Source: Acidothermaceae bacterium (GTDB lineage: Bacteria; Actinomycetota; Actinomycetes; Acidothermales; Acidothermaceae). Taken from it: a stretch of DNA of 15,701 nt. Location of the stretch: positions 1 through 15,701 of the forward strand of contig JAICLV010000049.1 in the NCBI GenBank assembly GCA_025925185.1, in the 5' to 3' direction. The position numbers and the translations under genes are program-made. The notes under the pieces were generated by a model that saw only the letters and a list, made by a program, of their open reading frames with translations, had not been told where the DNA came from and made no database searches. Within the stretch, counting starts at the first letter, position 1; each line of letters starts with the position of its first letter. Shown one piece after another: positions 1 to 6,203 of this stretch.

Positions 1-1263
1 GCCGCCGCCAGCCCTGACCTTCCGACGCCGGCCGGCGTGGTGCTGACCGGCGGCGGCGCGCCGGACGAGCATTCGGCCCGGATTTTCGGCCCGTCCGGCG
101 TGCCGGTCGTCAGCGTCAACCTCGACACGTACACGACGATGCACGCGATTGAGGGCGCCCACGGCGAGATCCGCGCGACGTCCCGGCGCAAGATCGCGGC
201 CGCGCTCGGCGCCTTCGCTGACGCCGTCGACACCGACGCGCTGGGCCAGCGGATCCGCCGCGCCCGCTCGGACGTCGTCACCCCGACGATGTTCGCGTTC
301 CGGCTGGCCGAACGCGCCCGCGTGCGACGCCAGCGCATCGTGTTGCCCGAAGGGGACGACGACCGGGTGCTGCTCGCGGCCGAGCAGCTGCTGCGCTCCA
401 AGGTCGCCGACCTGACCATCTTCGGCGACCCGGCGACCGTGCAGGCCCGGGCCGGCCGACTCGGTGTCTCGTTGTCCGGCGCGCAGCTGATGGACCCGGC
501 GCAAAGCGACCTGCGCGGCGAACTTGCCGAGCACTACCGAGCCGCCCGCGCCCACAAAGGCGTCACCGCCGAGCAGGCCCTCGACATCGTCGGTGACGCG
601 TCGTACTTCGCGACTCTGCTGGTCGCCACCGGACGGGTCGACGGCATGGTGTCCGGCGCGACGCACACCACCGCGCACACCATTCGCCCGGCGATGGAGC
701 TGCTGCGCGACCCGGACGCGGCGTTGGTCTCCAGCGTGTTCTTCATGTGCCTGCCGGACCGGGTGTTGGTGTTCGGCGACTGCGCGGTCAATCCCAACCC
801 CAACCCCGGCCAGCTCGCCGACATCGCGGCCCGTTCGGCGCGCACGGCGGCGACGTTCGGCATCGAGCCGAAGGTCGCGCTCGTGTCGTACTCGACCGGG
901 GCGTCCGGCGCCGGCGCCGACGTCGACAAGGTCCGCGAGGCGGCCGAGCTGCTTGCCGCCCGGCATCCCGAGCTGCCGATGGCCGGCCCGATCCAATACG
1001 ACGCCGCGGTCGACCCGACGACGGGGGCGGCGAAACTGCCGGGTAACCCGGTCGCCGGTCACGCGACGGTGCTGATCTTCCCCGACCTCAACACCGGCAA
1101 CGCCACCTACAAGGCGGTGCAGCGGTCGGCGCGGGCGGTCGCCGTCGGGCCGGTGTTGCAAGGGCTGCGCCGGCCAGTCAACGACCTGTCGCGCGGGTGC
1201 ACCGTGCCCGACATCGTCAACACCGTCGCGATCACCGCGATTCAGGCGCAGAGGCTGCCCTAG
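1..1263 (+). CDS. pta: Phosphate acetyltransferase, 3' part (5' end outside window)
   Basis: Converts acetyl-CoA and phosphate to acetyl phosphate and CoA (reversible, cytoplasmic), linking acetyl-CoA to acetate. The frame is open from base 1, so the GTG at 37 is not the true start; about 420 codons of an enzyme usually near 700 residues are present. The first ~90 residues look like the end of the DRTGG regulatory domain. The catalytic PTA_PTB domain follows, with RIVLPEGDDDRVL, GDCAVNPNPNPGQLADIA, VALVSYSTGASG, GPIQYDAAVDP and FPDLNTGNATYKAVQRSA, all familiar Pta blocks. The stop TAG at 1261-1263 overlaps the stop of the convergent ClC gene. No acetate kinase gene follows; it may lie upstream or elsewhere. 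Identification is by recognised family motifs. Confidence 0.95.
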   Translation, partial: AAASPDLPTPAGVVLTGGGAPDEHSARIFGPSGVPVVSVNLDTYTTMHAIEGAHGEIRATSRRKIAAALGAFADAVDTDALGQRIRRARSDVVTPTMFAFRLAERARVRRQRIVLPEGDDDRVLLAAEQLLRSKVADLTIFGDPATVQARAGRLGVSLSGAQLMDPAQSDLRGELAEHYRAARAHKGVTAEQALDIVGDASYFATLLVATGRVDGMVSGATHTTAHTIRPAMELLRDPDAALVSSVFFMCLPDRVLVFGDCAVNPNPNPGQLADIAARSARTAATFGIEPKVALVSYSTGASGAGADVDKVREAAELLAARHPELPMAGPIQYDAAVDPTTGAAKLPGNPVAGHATVLIFPDLNTGNATYKAVQRSARAVAVGPVLQGLRRPVNDLSRGCTVPDIVNTVAITAIQAQRLP

Positions 1264-3152
1264 TCGGAGATTTCGAGGGACTGTGCTTGCTCCGTCGACC
1301 ATTGCGCCGGCCGCAACCGCACCCGGAAGATGCGCTCGGCGTGCCGCTCTTCTTGGATGTCCTTGCGTCGTCCGGCCAATAGGTCGACGAGCGACACGAG
1401 GCCGCGGATGCGGGTCGGGTCGTCGCGGTCGACGACCGGCAGCCGCGAGACGTGCAGGTCGGCCATCCGGTTGGCGACCGCGTGCAGCGTCTCGTCGGGA
1501 TGCGCGACGACGGCGCGCACCATGATGTCGCCGACCATCTCGTCGCTCGACGCGTCGCCCAACGCCGCGTCGAGCATGTCGCGCCTCGTGACGACCCCGT
1601 GCAGCCGCAGCTCGTCGTCGAGCACGGGGTAGAGCCGTTGCCGGTGCGCCGCGTTGCGGGTCTGCCGGTGGTCGGCGACGAAGGTTCGGGCTGCGAGCGC
1701 GAGCGGCATGTCAGGCCGGAAGCTGGTGAACTCCCGTTCCATGACCTCGTGCACCAGCAACATCTCGAGCGGGTCGACGTCGTACTCGCGGGACAGGTGC
1801 AGGCCGCGGCGGGCGATCTTCTCGGTGAGCACCGAACGCTTCAACACCAGAACCGACAACCCGTAGGCCGCCGACGCGCACACGGTGAGCGGAAGCAGCG
1901 CCGGCCAGTTGTGAGTGAGCTCGAGAGAGAAGACGATGCCCGTCAGCGGCGACCGCATCACGCCACCCACCACGGCCGCGAGGCCCATCAACGCCCAGAA
2001 GCCGGGCTCGACGTGCGTGAACGCCTGCCCCTCGAGAGCGCCGAGCGCCCCGCCAATCATGAACGTCGGAGCGAGCACACCGCCCGAGGTGCCCGAGCCC
2101 AACGACAGCGACCAGATGAGCGTCTTGACGACGAGGATCCCGACGATGAGCCCAATCGTCGCCTTTCCGTGCAGCAACTCGCGGATCACGTCGTAACCGA
2201 CGCCGAGGGCTCGCGGCTGCGCCAGGCCCCCGATGCCGATGACGAGACCGCCGATCGCCGGCCACCACATCCAGTGGATGCGCAACTTGTTGAAGGTGTC
2301 CTCGGCGAAGTACACCAGGCCGGTGGCGCCGACGGCGAGTAGGCCGCCAGTCAGGCCGACCAGCACGCAGCACAGGTACACGACCGGCGTGAGGTGAATC
2401 GTGATGTCGGGCATCGCGAACACGGGCGCGGTGCCGAGTAGGTAGCCGCGCACGATGGTGGCCATCACGACGGACGTCGCGACCGGCAGGTAGCTGCGCG
2501 GCCGCCATTCGAAGAGCAGCAACTCGACGGCGAGCAGCACGGACGCGAGCGGCGCGTTGAAGGTGGCCGCCATGCCCCCGGCCGCGCCCGCCACGAGCAG
2601 CGTCTTGCGCTCGTCGGCGGTCAGCCGGAGAAACTGCGCGACCACCGATCCGACCGCGCCGCCGGTCATAATGATCGGGCCCTCCGCGCCGAACGGACCT
2701 CCGGTGCCGATCGTGACCGCGGCGGAGATCGGTTTCAGGACGGCGACCCGCGGCGCGACCTTGCTACCGCCGGTGAGAATCGCCTCGATCGCCTCCGGCA
2801 TGCCGTGCCCGCGGATGCGCTCGGAGCCGAATCGCGCCATCAAGCCGACGACCAGTCCGCCCGCGACCGGGGCGAGCAAGATCACCGCAGCGGCGTGGTG
2901 CCCGGCGCCTGGCGCGACCAAAGAGGTCTCCATCCGCCGATAGAAGACGACGTTGGTGATGAGCCCGATCAACCGCAGCAAGCCGAGCGCGACGCAGGCG
3001 CTAGCACCGCCGATCACCACGGCGATCAAGCAGACGGCGCCGGTGCGCGGCGTCGCGGTGAAGTCGCCCAGATTCTGCGGTCGATGGGCCGGTCGGCCAC
3101 CGTCGGACGTTAGGCGGCCCGATTTTGGGCGCGTTGCACTGGATCGCGGCAC
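1260..3152 (-). CDS. ClC-family chloride channel/transporter with C-terminal CBS pair
   Basis: Membrane anion channel or H+/Cl- exchanger of the ClC family, about 630 residues. Numbered from the GTG at 3152, the filter motifs are GHGMP (115-119, usual GSGIP), GAEGP (gating Glu157, usual GKEGP) and GGVLAP (~358-363). Two CBS domains follow at ~469-530 and ~540-595; such domains commonly bind adenine nucleotides. The position of the internal proton glutamate of E. coli ClC-ec1 appears to be Leu211 (AVELL), and the position of the central Tyr445 appears to be Leu (SVLTEKIARRG). Exchange coupling therefore cannot be assumed. Start choice: AGGAG at 3163-3167 lies 10 nt before the GTG at 3152. A GTG at 3185 would add 11 residues but has no Shine-Dalgarno and almost abuts the motif at 3188-3202. 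It lies downstream of, and probably with, the MarR gene. Confidence 0.93.
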   Translation of the reverse strand: MPRSSATRPKSGRLTSDGGRPAHRPQNLGDFTATPRTGAVCLIAVVIGGASACVALGLLRLIGLITNVVFYRRMETSLVAPGAGHHAAAVILLAPVAGGLVVGLMARFGSERIRGHGMPEAIEAILTGGSKVAPRVAVLKPISAAVTIGTGGPFGAEGPIIMTGGAVGSVVAQFLRLTADERKTLLVAGAAGGMAATFNAPLASVLLAVELLLFEWRPRSYLPVATSVVMATIVRGYLLGTAPVFAMPDITIHLTPVVYLCCVLVGLTGGLLAVGATGLVYFAEDTFNKLRIHWMWWPAIGGLVIGIGGLAQPRALGVGYDVIRELLHGKATIGLIVGILVVKTLIWSLSLGSGTSGGVLAPTFMIGGALGALEGQAFTHVEPGFWALMGLAAVVGGVMRSPLTGIVFSLELTHNWPALLPLTVCASAAYGLSVLVLKRSVLTEKIARRGLHLSREYDVDPLEMLLVHEVMEREFTSFRPDMPLALAARTFVADHRQTRNAAHRQRLYPVLDDELRLHGVVTRRDMLDAALGDASSDEMVGDIMVRAVVAHPDETLHAVANRMADLHVSRLPVVDRDDPTRIRGLVSLVDLLAGRRKDIQEERHAERIFRVRLRPAQWSTEQAQSLEISD

Positions 3153-3162
3153 AGCGAAGTGA

Positions 3163-3167
3163 CTCCT
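3163..3167 (-). promoter_or_regulatory. Ribosome binding site deciding the ClC start
   Basis: AGGAG on the minus strand, 10 nt ahead of the GTG at 3152. It lies inside the reading frame if translation began at 3185, so it favours the shorter protein. Confidence 0.5.
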
Positions 3168-3187
3168 AGCGGCGGGATGTGCCACCA

Positions 3188-3202
3188 GTATCGCATTACG
3201 AT
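3188..3202 (-). promoter_or_regulatory. Candidate MarR operator / promoter element ahead of the ClC gene
   Basis: The plus strand reads GTATCGCATTACGAT, containing the inverted repeat ATCG-N5-CGAT. A near copy, GTATCAGCATTCGAT, lies at 3657-3671 just upstream of the marR start. The two share GTATC, GCATT and CGAT, with one base moved from one side of GCATT to the other. These AT-rich words stand out in this GC-rich DNA. The site may be an operator for the neighbouring MarR protein. Read on the minus strand, each copy ends in GATAC(T/A), which could also serve as a -10 element. Function is inferred. Confidence 0.45.
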
Positions 3203-3227
3203 GTAGAGGCCAGGCCGCCGGGTGCCC

Positions 3228-3647
3228 TCACCTGCCGGTTTCGTCCTCCAGGCCACCGGCGAGGTGCTTGAGCGATGGCGCGAGCCGCTTCAACTCGTCG
3301 AGGTGCAACGCCGACAGCGACTGCAGCCGCTTTTCGCCGTCCGGCGTGAGCCCGACGCGCACGAACCGCCCGTCGGGGTCGAGTTTATGTCGGACGACGA
3401 ACCCGGCCGCCTCGGCGCGGTCGACCAACTCGACGGCGCTGTGCGGACGAAGCAGGAGGTAGTCGGCGATCTCGCCGACGGTCGGCCCACGACGGTCGTG
3501 GTGACCCTTCACCGCCAACAGCAACTGGTGCTGGGCAGCACTGAGCCCCACCGCCTTCGCTTGGCGCTGGCTCCACCGCTCGAATCTCCGCAGATCGGTA
3601 CGGAAGGCGAGCAGTCGTGCGAAATCATCCCGGCTTAGCTTGGCCAC
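3228..3647 (-). CDS. MarR-family transcriptional regulator
   Basis: Small winged-helix DNA-binding regulator, 139 residues, the normal MarR length. The N-terminal dimerisation helices (ARLLAFRTDLRRFERWSQRQ) lead into GLSAAQHQLLLAVKGH. The wHTH follows, with TVGEIADYLLLRPHSAVELVDRAEAAGFV as the recognition segment and the wing RHKLDPDGRFVRVGLTPDGEKRL. Starts at GTG 3647, preceded by a weak AAAGAG. The next gene in the same direction, the ClC transporter, begins 75 bp beyond the stop, so co-transcription or direct control is plausible. A duplicated 15-bp motif before each gene suggests autoregulation and control of the transporter. The ligand is unknown. Confidence 0.9.
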   Translation of the reverse strand: MAKLSRDDFARLLAFRTDLRRFERWSQRQAKAVGLSAAQHQLLLAVKGHHDRRGPTVGEIADYLLLRPHSAVELVDRAEAAGFVVRHKLDPDGRFVRVGLTPDGEKRLQSLSALHLDELKRLAPSLKHLAGGLEDETGR

Positions 3648-3656
3648 GCGCTCTTT

Positions 3657-3671
3657 GTATCAGCATTCGAT
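3657..3671 (-). promoter_or_regulatory. Candidate MarR autoregulatory operator
   Basis: The plus strand reads GTATCAGCATTCGAT, 10 bp upstream of the marR GTG start; the near copy is at 3188-3202 before the ClC gene. On the minus strand it ends GATACAAAGAG, so it would overlap a -10 region and the ribosome-binding site, a suitable place for repression. Inferred from repetition and position only. Confidence 0.45.
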
Positions 3672-3744
3672 CAATTATGGGGACTCTTCCAGGCACGATC
3701 GCGGTGTTTCGCGGGGCGGCGGCGAGGGGTGGGGCAGCCGCGCC

Positions 3745-3828
3745 GGCCCCTACCTTGGCCCCTACGTTGGCCCCTACCTTGGCTCATGCGTTGGCCTCGT
3801 ACGTCGCCTCATGCGGTGCGTCATGCGC
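3745..3828. repeat. Degenerate 12-bp tandem repeat, about seven units
   Basis: Three near-perfect units (GGCCCCTACCTT, GGCCCCTACGTT, GGCCCCTACCTT) are followed by four decayed ones (GGCTCATGCGTT, GGCCTCGTACGT, CGCCTCATGCGG, TGCGTCATGCGC) in the same 12-bp register. It fills most of the gap between the marR start and the stop of the next minus-strand gene, just running into that stop. The 12-bp period gives an open plus-strand frame (PTLA repeats), which I regard as a by-product. No function is evident. Confidence 0.8.
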
Positions 3829-4195
3829 GGGGACAGCCGCACTGCGGACCGTTTGGCCCTGCCGCCGCACCGCAACGCGGGCAGCCTTGCGCGTGCGCGG
3901 TGACGGGCACCCGGCGGGTTGCCAGCGCGGCTTCGAGGCGAAGCACCGTTTCGATCTGGCGTAAGCCCCGCCGGACGTCTCGCCAGGTGTGGAAGCGGTC
4001 GCCGATCCGCTGGCCGGCGAGCAGCACGGCGATGCCGATGAGGGCGACGCCCACGACGATCGGACCGACAGCGTCGCCCATCGTGGCGCCGTCCACGAAA
4101 GGCAGCGCGGTCACGATGAGAACGCCGCCGCCGAGGGCGAGGACGAGCGCACAGGCGGCCCTAGCCACCGTGGCCACCCATCTGCGCTCCCGCAT
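3821..4195 (-). CDS. Probable small membrane protein with C-terminal Cys motif
   Basis: I do not recognise a family. The 124-residue frame encodes a short basic N-terminus (MRERRW), two hydrophobic segments (~13-34 and ~41-60), a charged amphipathic stretch (RIGDRFHTWRDVRRGLRQIETVLRLEAAL) and a tail with Cys105, Cys108, Cys119 and Cys121 (CPRCG ... CGC). This could be a small metal-binding ribbon. The hydrophobic/charged layout looks like a real protein rather than a shadow frame. No good Shine-Dalgarno precedes the ATG at 4195. The gene lies downstream of yceI in the same direction but beyond a strong terminator, so it probably has its own promoter. Its last bases overlap the 12-bp repeat. 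Confidence 0.6.
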   Translation of the reverse strand: MRERRWVATVARAACALVLALGGGVLIVTALPFVDGATMGDAVGPIVVGVALIGIAVLLAGQRIGDRFHTWRDVRRGLRQIETVLRLEAALATRRVPVTAHAQGCPRCGAAAGPNGPQCGCPRA

Positions 4196-4238
4196 GCCGG
4201 CGTTGTTCCCGCGTCAGCGGCGAGCATCACCTCATGCG

Positions 4239-4282
4239 CGAAGGCGAACCACACACCACGGAGGGTGTGCGGTTCGCCTTCG
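4239..4282 (-). terminator. Strong hairpin terminator downstream of yceI
   Basis: The arms 4239-4257 and 4264-4282 form a 19-bp stem with one mismatch (A/C) and a 6-base loop, ACGGAG. The right arm is followed by only TTT on the plus strand, and no U-run follows on the minus strand, so the site relies on stem strength. It lies about 32 bp after the yceI stop and ahead of the small membrane protein gene, both on the minus strand. Termination of yceI transcripts is the likely role. Confidence 0.8.
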
Positions 4283-4314
4283 TTTGATGACGCGCACCGC
4301 CGAAGCGGCGGGCG

Positions 4315-4878
4315 TCAGGCGGCCTTGATCGCGGAGATCTCGAACTCCAGCGTGATCTCCTCGCTCACCAGGAAGCCGCCAGCCTCAAGGGCGGCGTTCC
4401 AGTTGACGCCCCAGTCCTTGCGGTTGATCTTGACCGATCCTTCGAGGCCCAACCGGGTGTTGCCGAACGGGTCGACCGCGGAGCCGGTGTACTCGAGGTC
4501 GAAGGTGATCGGCTTGGTGACGCCGCGGATCGTCAGGTCGCCGGTGACCCGGTAGACGTCTCCGCGAGGCTCGATCTTGGTGCTGACGAAGGTGATCTGC
4601 GGATGGTTGGGGATGTCGAGGAAGTCGTTGCTGCGCAGGTGGGTGTCGCGCTGCTCGTTGCGGGTGTCGATGCTCTCGGCCTGAATGGTGATGGTGACCT
4701 GCGACTTCGCAGGGTCCTCGGCGTCGATGCGCGCCTTGCCGTCGAACTCGTTGAACGCGCCACGGACCTTGGTGATCATCGCGTGCCGCGCGACGAAGCC
4801 CAGCCTCGTGTGAGCGACGTCGAAGGTGTAGTCGCCGGTGAGGGCGGCGGTGGCGGTTTGGCTGGTCTGAGTGGTCAT
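4315..4878 (-). CDS. YceI-like family protein
   Basis: YceI-fold protein, a lipocalin-like beta barrel whose characterised relatives bind isoprenoid-type lipids; the role here is unknown. 187 residues, normal for the family. Typical blocks are YTFDVAHTRLGFVARHAMITKVRGAFNEF near the N-terminus, HLRSNDFLDIPNHPQITFVSTKIE mid-protein, and TGDLTIRGVTKPITFDLEY and ILNRKDWG-like KINRKDWGVNWNAALEAGGFLVSEE toward the end. There is no signal peptide (MTTQTSQTATAALTGDY), so it is predicted cytoplasmic, as in many actinobacterial members. AGGAGG at 4886-4891 sits 7 nt before ATG 4878. Upstream lie competing GGTCCCG/CGGGACC elements and a TetR-like palindrome, so regulated expression is likely. Confidence 0.93.
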   Translation of the reverse strand: MTTQTSQTATAALTGDYTFDVAHTRLGFVARHAMITKVRGAFNEFDGKARIDAEDPAKSQVTITIQAESIDTRNEQRDTHLRSNDFLDIPNHPQITFVSTKIEPRGDVYRVTGDLTIRGVTKPITFDLEYTGSAVDPFGNTRLGLEGSVKINRKDWGVNWNAALEAGGFLVSEEITLEFEISAIKAA

Positions 4879-4904
4879 CTTGAAGCCTCCTGGTAGGCCT
4901 GGTA

Positions 4905-4943
4905 GGTCCCGTGGTCAGGTGCGGGACCGCTGGATGGGTCCCG
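4905..4943 (-). promoter_or_regulatory. Three alternating GGTCCCG/CGGGACC elements in the yceI leader
   Basis: GGTCCCG at 4905-4911, CGGGACC at 4922-4928 and GGTCCCG again at 4937-4943. The middle copy can pair perfectly (7 bp) with either flank, giving two mutually exclusive hairpins in a yceI leader transcript. Alternatively these are DNA half-sites: GGGAC/GTCCC is also the DosR half-site, but here the inner halves are 10 bp apart rather than 4, so this is not a canonical DosR box. Confidence 0.5.
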
Positions 4944-4962
4944 AGCCGATGACCTCCCCAAC

Positions 4963-4982
4963 ATAGATGAGCGCTCAACTAT
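4963..4982. promoter_or_regulatory. TetR-like palindromic operator between yceI and the YihY gene
   Basis: ATAGATGAGCGCTCAACTAT is a 20-bp inverted repeat with a perfect 10-bp core, TGAGCGCTCA (4968-4977), and matching ATAG/CTAT ends; only one base per arm breaks symmetry. Length, AT-rich ends and a GAGCGCTC core resemble TetR-family operators. On the minus strand it runs into TATGTT, a possible yceI -10 hexamer, so binding could repress yceI. No TetR gene is in the window. Confidence 0.6.
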
Positions 4983-5108
4983 TCCTCGCATGGTTCCTTC
5001 CCGCCAACGGCGGGCACCACACAAGCCACCGGCCGTCGGGGAGCCGATCAGTCACGACGCCAGGCACCCGCCGGGCGCACGCCAGGAGCAGGAGCGAGGA
5101 CGACACCG

Positions 5109-6203
5109 ATGGCAGCCCACGCCCCACGACACCGCGGCGGCGGTCAAAGCCCCCGTCAAGCCGACACCGAGCCCGAAGTGCCAGCGCGGACGACGGGCGG
5201 CGCGGGTCAGCCCGACCCGTCACCGGAGGAACAGCCCACCTCGCCGCTCGGCCTCGACAAGCGTTCCTGGAAGGGCGTGCTTCGCCGCGCGATGCGCGAG
5301 TACAAGGAAGACGCCCTCAGCGACTGGGCCGCGGCCCTCACCTATCGGGCGATCCTGGCGTTGTTCCCCGGCCTGCTCGTGCTGGTCTCCATCGTCGGGC
5401 TGCTGGGCAGCGACACCAGCGCGAATCTGCTCGACAACCTGCAAAAGAACGCACCGGCCAGCGTGCGCGGCACGATCAACACCATCTTCGAGAACGTGCA
5501 GAACAACCACGGCGCGGCCGGGATCATCGGCATCCTCAGCCTGCTGCTCGCGCTGTGGTCGGCGTCAGGCTACGTCGCGGCGTTCATGCGGGCGTCAAAC
5601 AACATCTACGACATCCTCGAGGGTCGGCCCATCTGGAAGACCGCCCCTATCCGGCTTGGGCTGACCATCTTCTTGGTGATCGTCGTCATCCTCGCGGCCG
5701 GAATCGCCGTGCTGTCGGGCGGTATCGCGCGCGACGTCGGCAACGTCGTCGGCCTGGGCAGCACCGCTGTCACCGTCTGGAACATCGCCAAGTGGCCGTT
5801 CCTGCTGGTCGTGGCGATCCTCGCCCTCGCGCTGCTGTTTTGGGCCGCGCCGAACGCCAAGCAGGCCAACTTCAAGTGGATCACGCCTGGCGGACTGCTC
5901 ACGGTCATCGTGTGGGTGGCCGCGTCTGCCGGCTTCGCGGTGTACGTCGCGAACTTCGGCTCCTACAACAAGACATATGGCTCACTAGCGGGGATCGTCG
6001 TCTTCTTGATCTGGCTGTGGATCTCCAACATCGCCTTGCTCCTCGGTGCGGAGTTCGACGCCGAGCTGCAGCGGGCCCGGGCCATCGACCAAGGCCTCCC
6101 GCCCGATCAAGAGCCATACGTCGACCTTCGCGACGACCGCAAGCTCGACGACGTGCAACGCGAGCGGTTCGGTGAGATCTCACGCCAGTTGCATCAAGAC
6201 TGA
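5109..6203 (+). CDS. YihY/BrkB family inner-membrane protein
   Basis: Polytopic membrane protein of the YihY/virulence-factor BrkB family (once called RNase BN, a name now known to be wrong); biochemical role unsettled. 364 residues: a hydrophilic, Pro/Gly-rich N-terminal ~50, then WKGVLRRAMREYKEDALSDWAAALTYRAILALFPGLLVL, the family signature, and about six hydrophobic segments. It ends TYGSLAGIVVFLIWLWISNIALLLGAEFDAEL, another signature. The C-terminus is charged and probably cytoplasmic. GAGGA lies 8 nt before ATG 5109. It diverges from yceI, with the palindrome at 4963-4982 between them, and its stop overlaps the convergent ATPase gene by 10 bp. Confidence 0.92.
   Translation: MAAHAPRHRGGGQSPRQADTEPEVPARTTGGAGQPDPSPEEQPTSPLGLDKRSWKGVLRRAMREYKEDALSDWAAALTYRAILALFPGLLVLVSIVGLLGSDTSANLLDNLQKNAPASVRGTINTIFENVQNNHGAAGIIGILSLLLALWSASGYVAAFMRASNNIYDILEGRPIWKTAPIRLGLTIFLVIVVILAAGIAVLSGGIARDVGNVVGLGSTAVTVWNIAKWPFLLVVAILALALLFWAAPNAKQANFKWITPGGLLTVIVWVAASAGFAVYVANFGSYNKTYGSLAGIVVFLIWLWISNIALLLGAEFDAELQRARAIDQGLPPDQEPYVDLRDDRKLDDVQRERFGEISRQLHQD

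Noticed and set aside
1452..2342. Long plus-strand frame inside the ClC gene
   Set aside because: Charged, low-complexity shadow of the well-supported ClC reading frame; similar frames opposite dosS, ctpE and the ligase fusion were rejected for the same reason.
3678..3690. GGGGACTCTTCC upstream of marR as a DosR box
   Set aside because: Only the first half-site matches; the second half lacks AGTCCC.
3617..4328. Plus-strand frames across the 12-bp repeat and small membrane gene
   Set aside because: They are repeat-driven or shadow frames rich in Arg, Ala, Pro and Thr, with no domain and poor starts.
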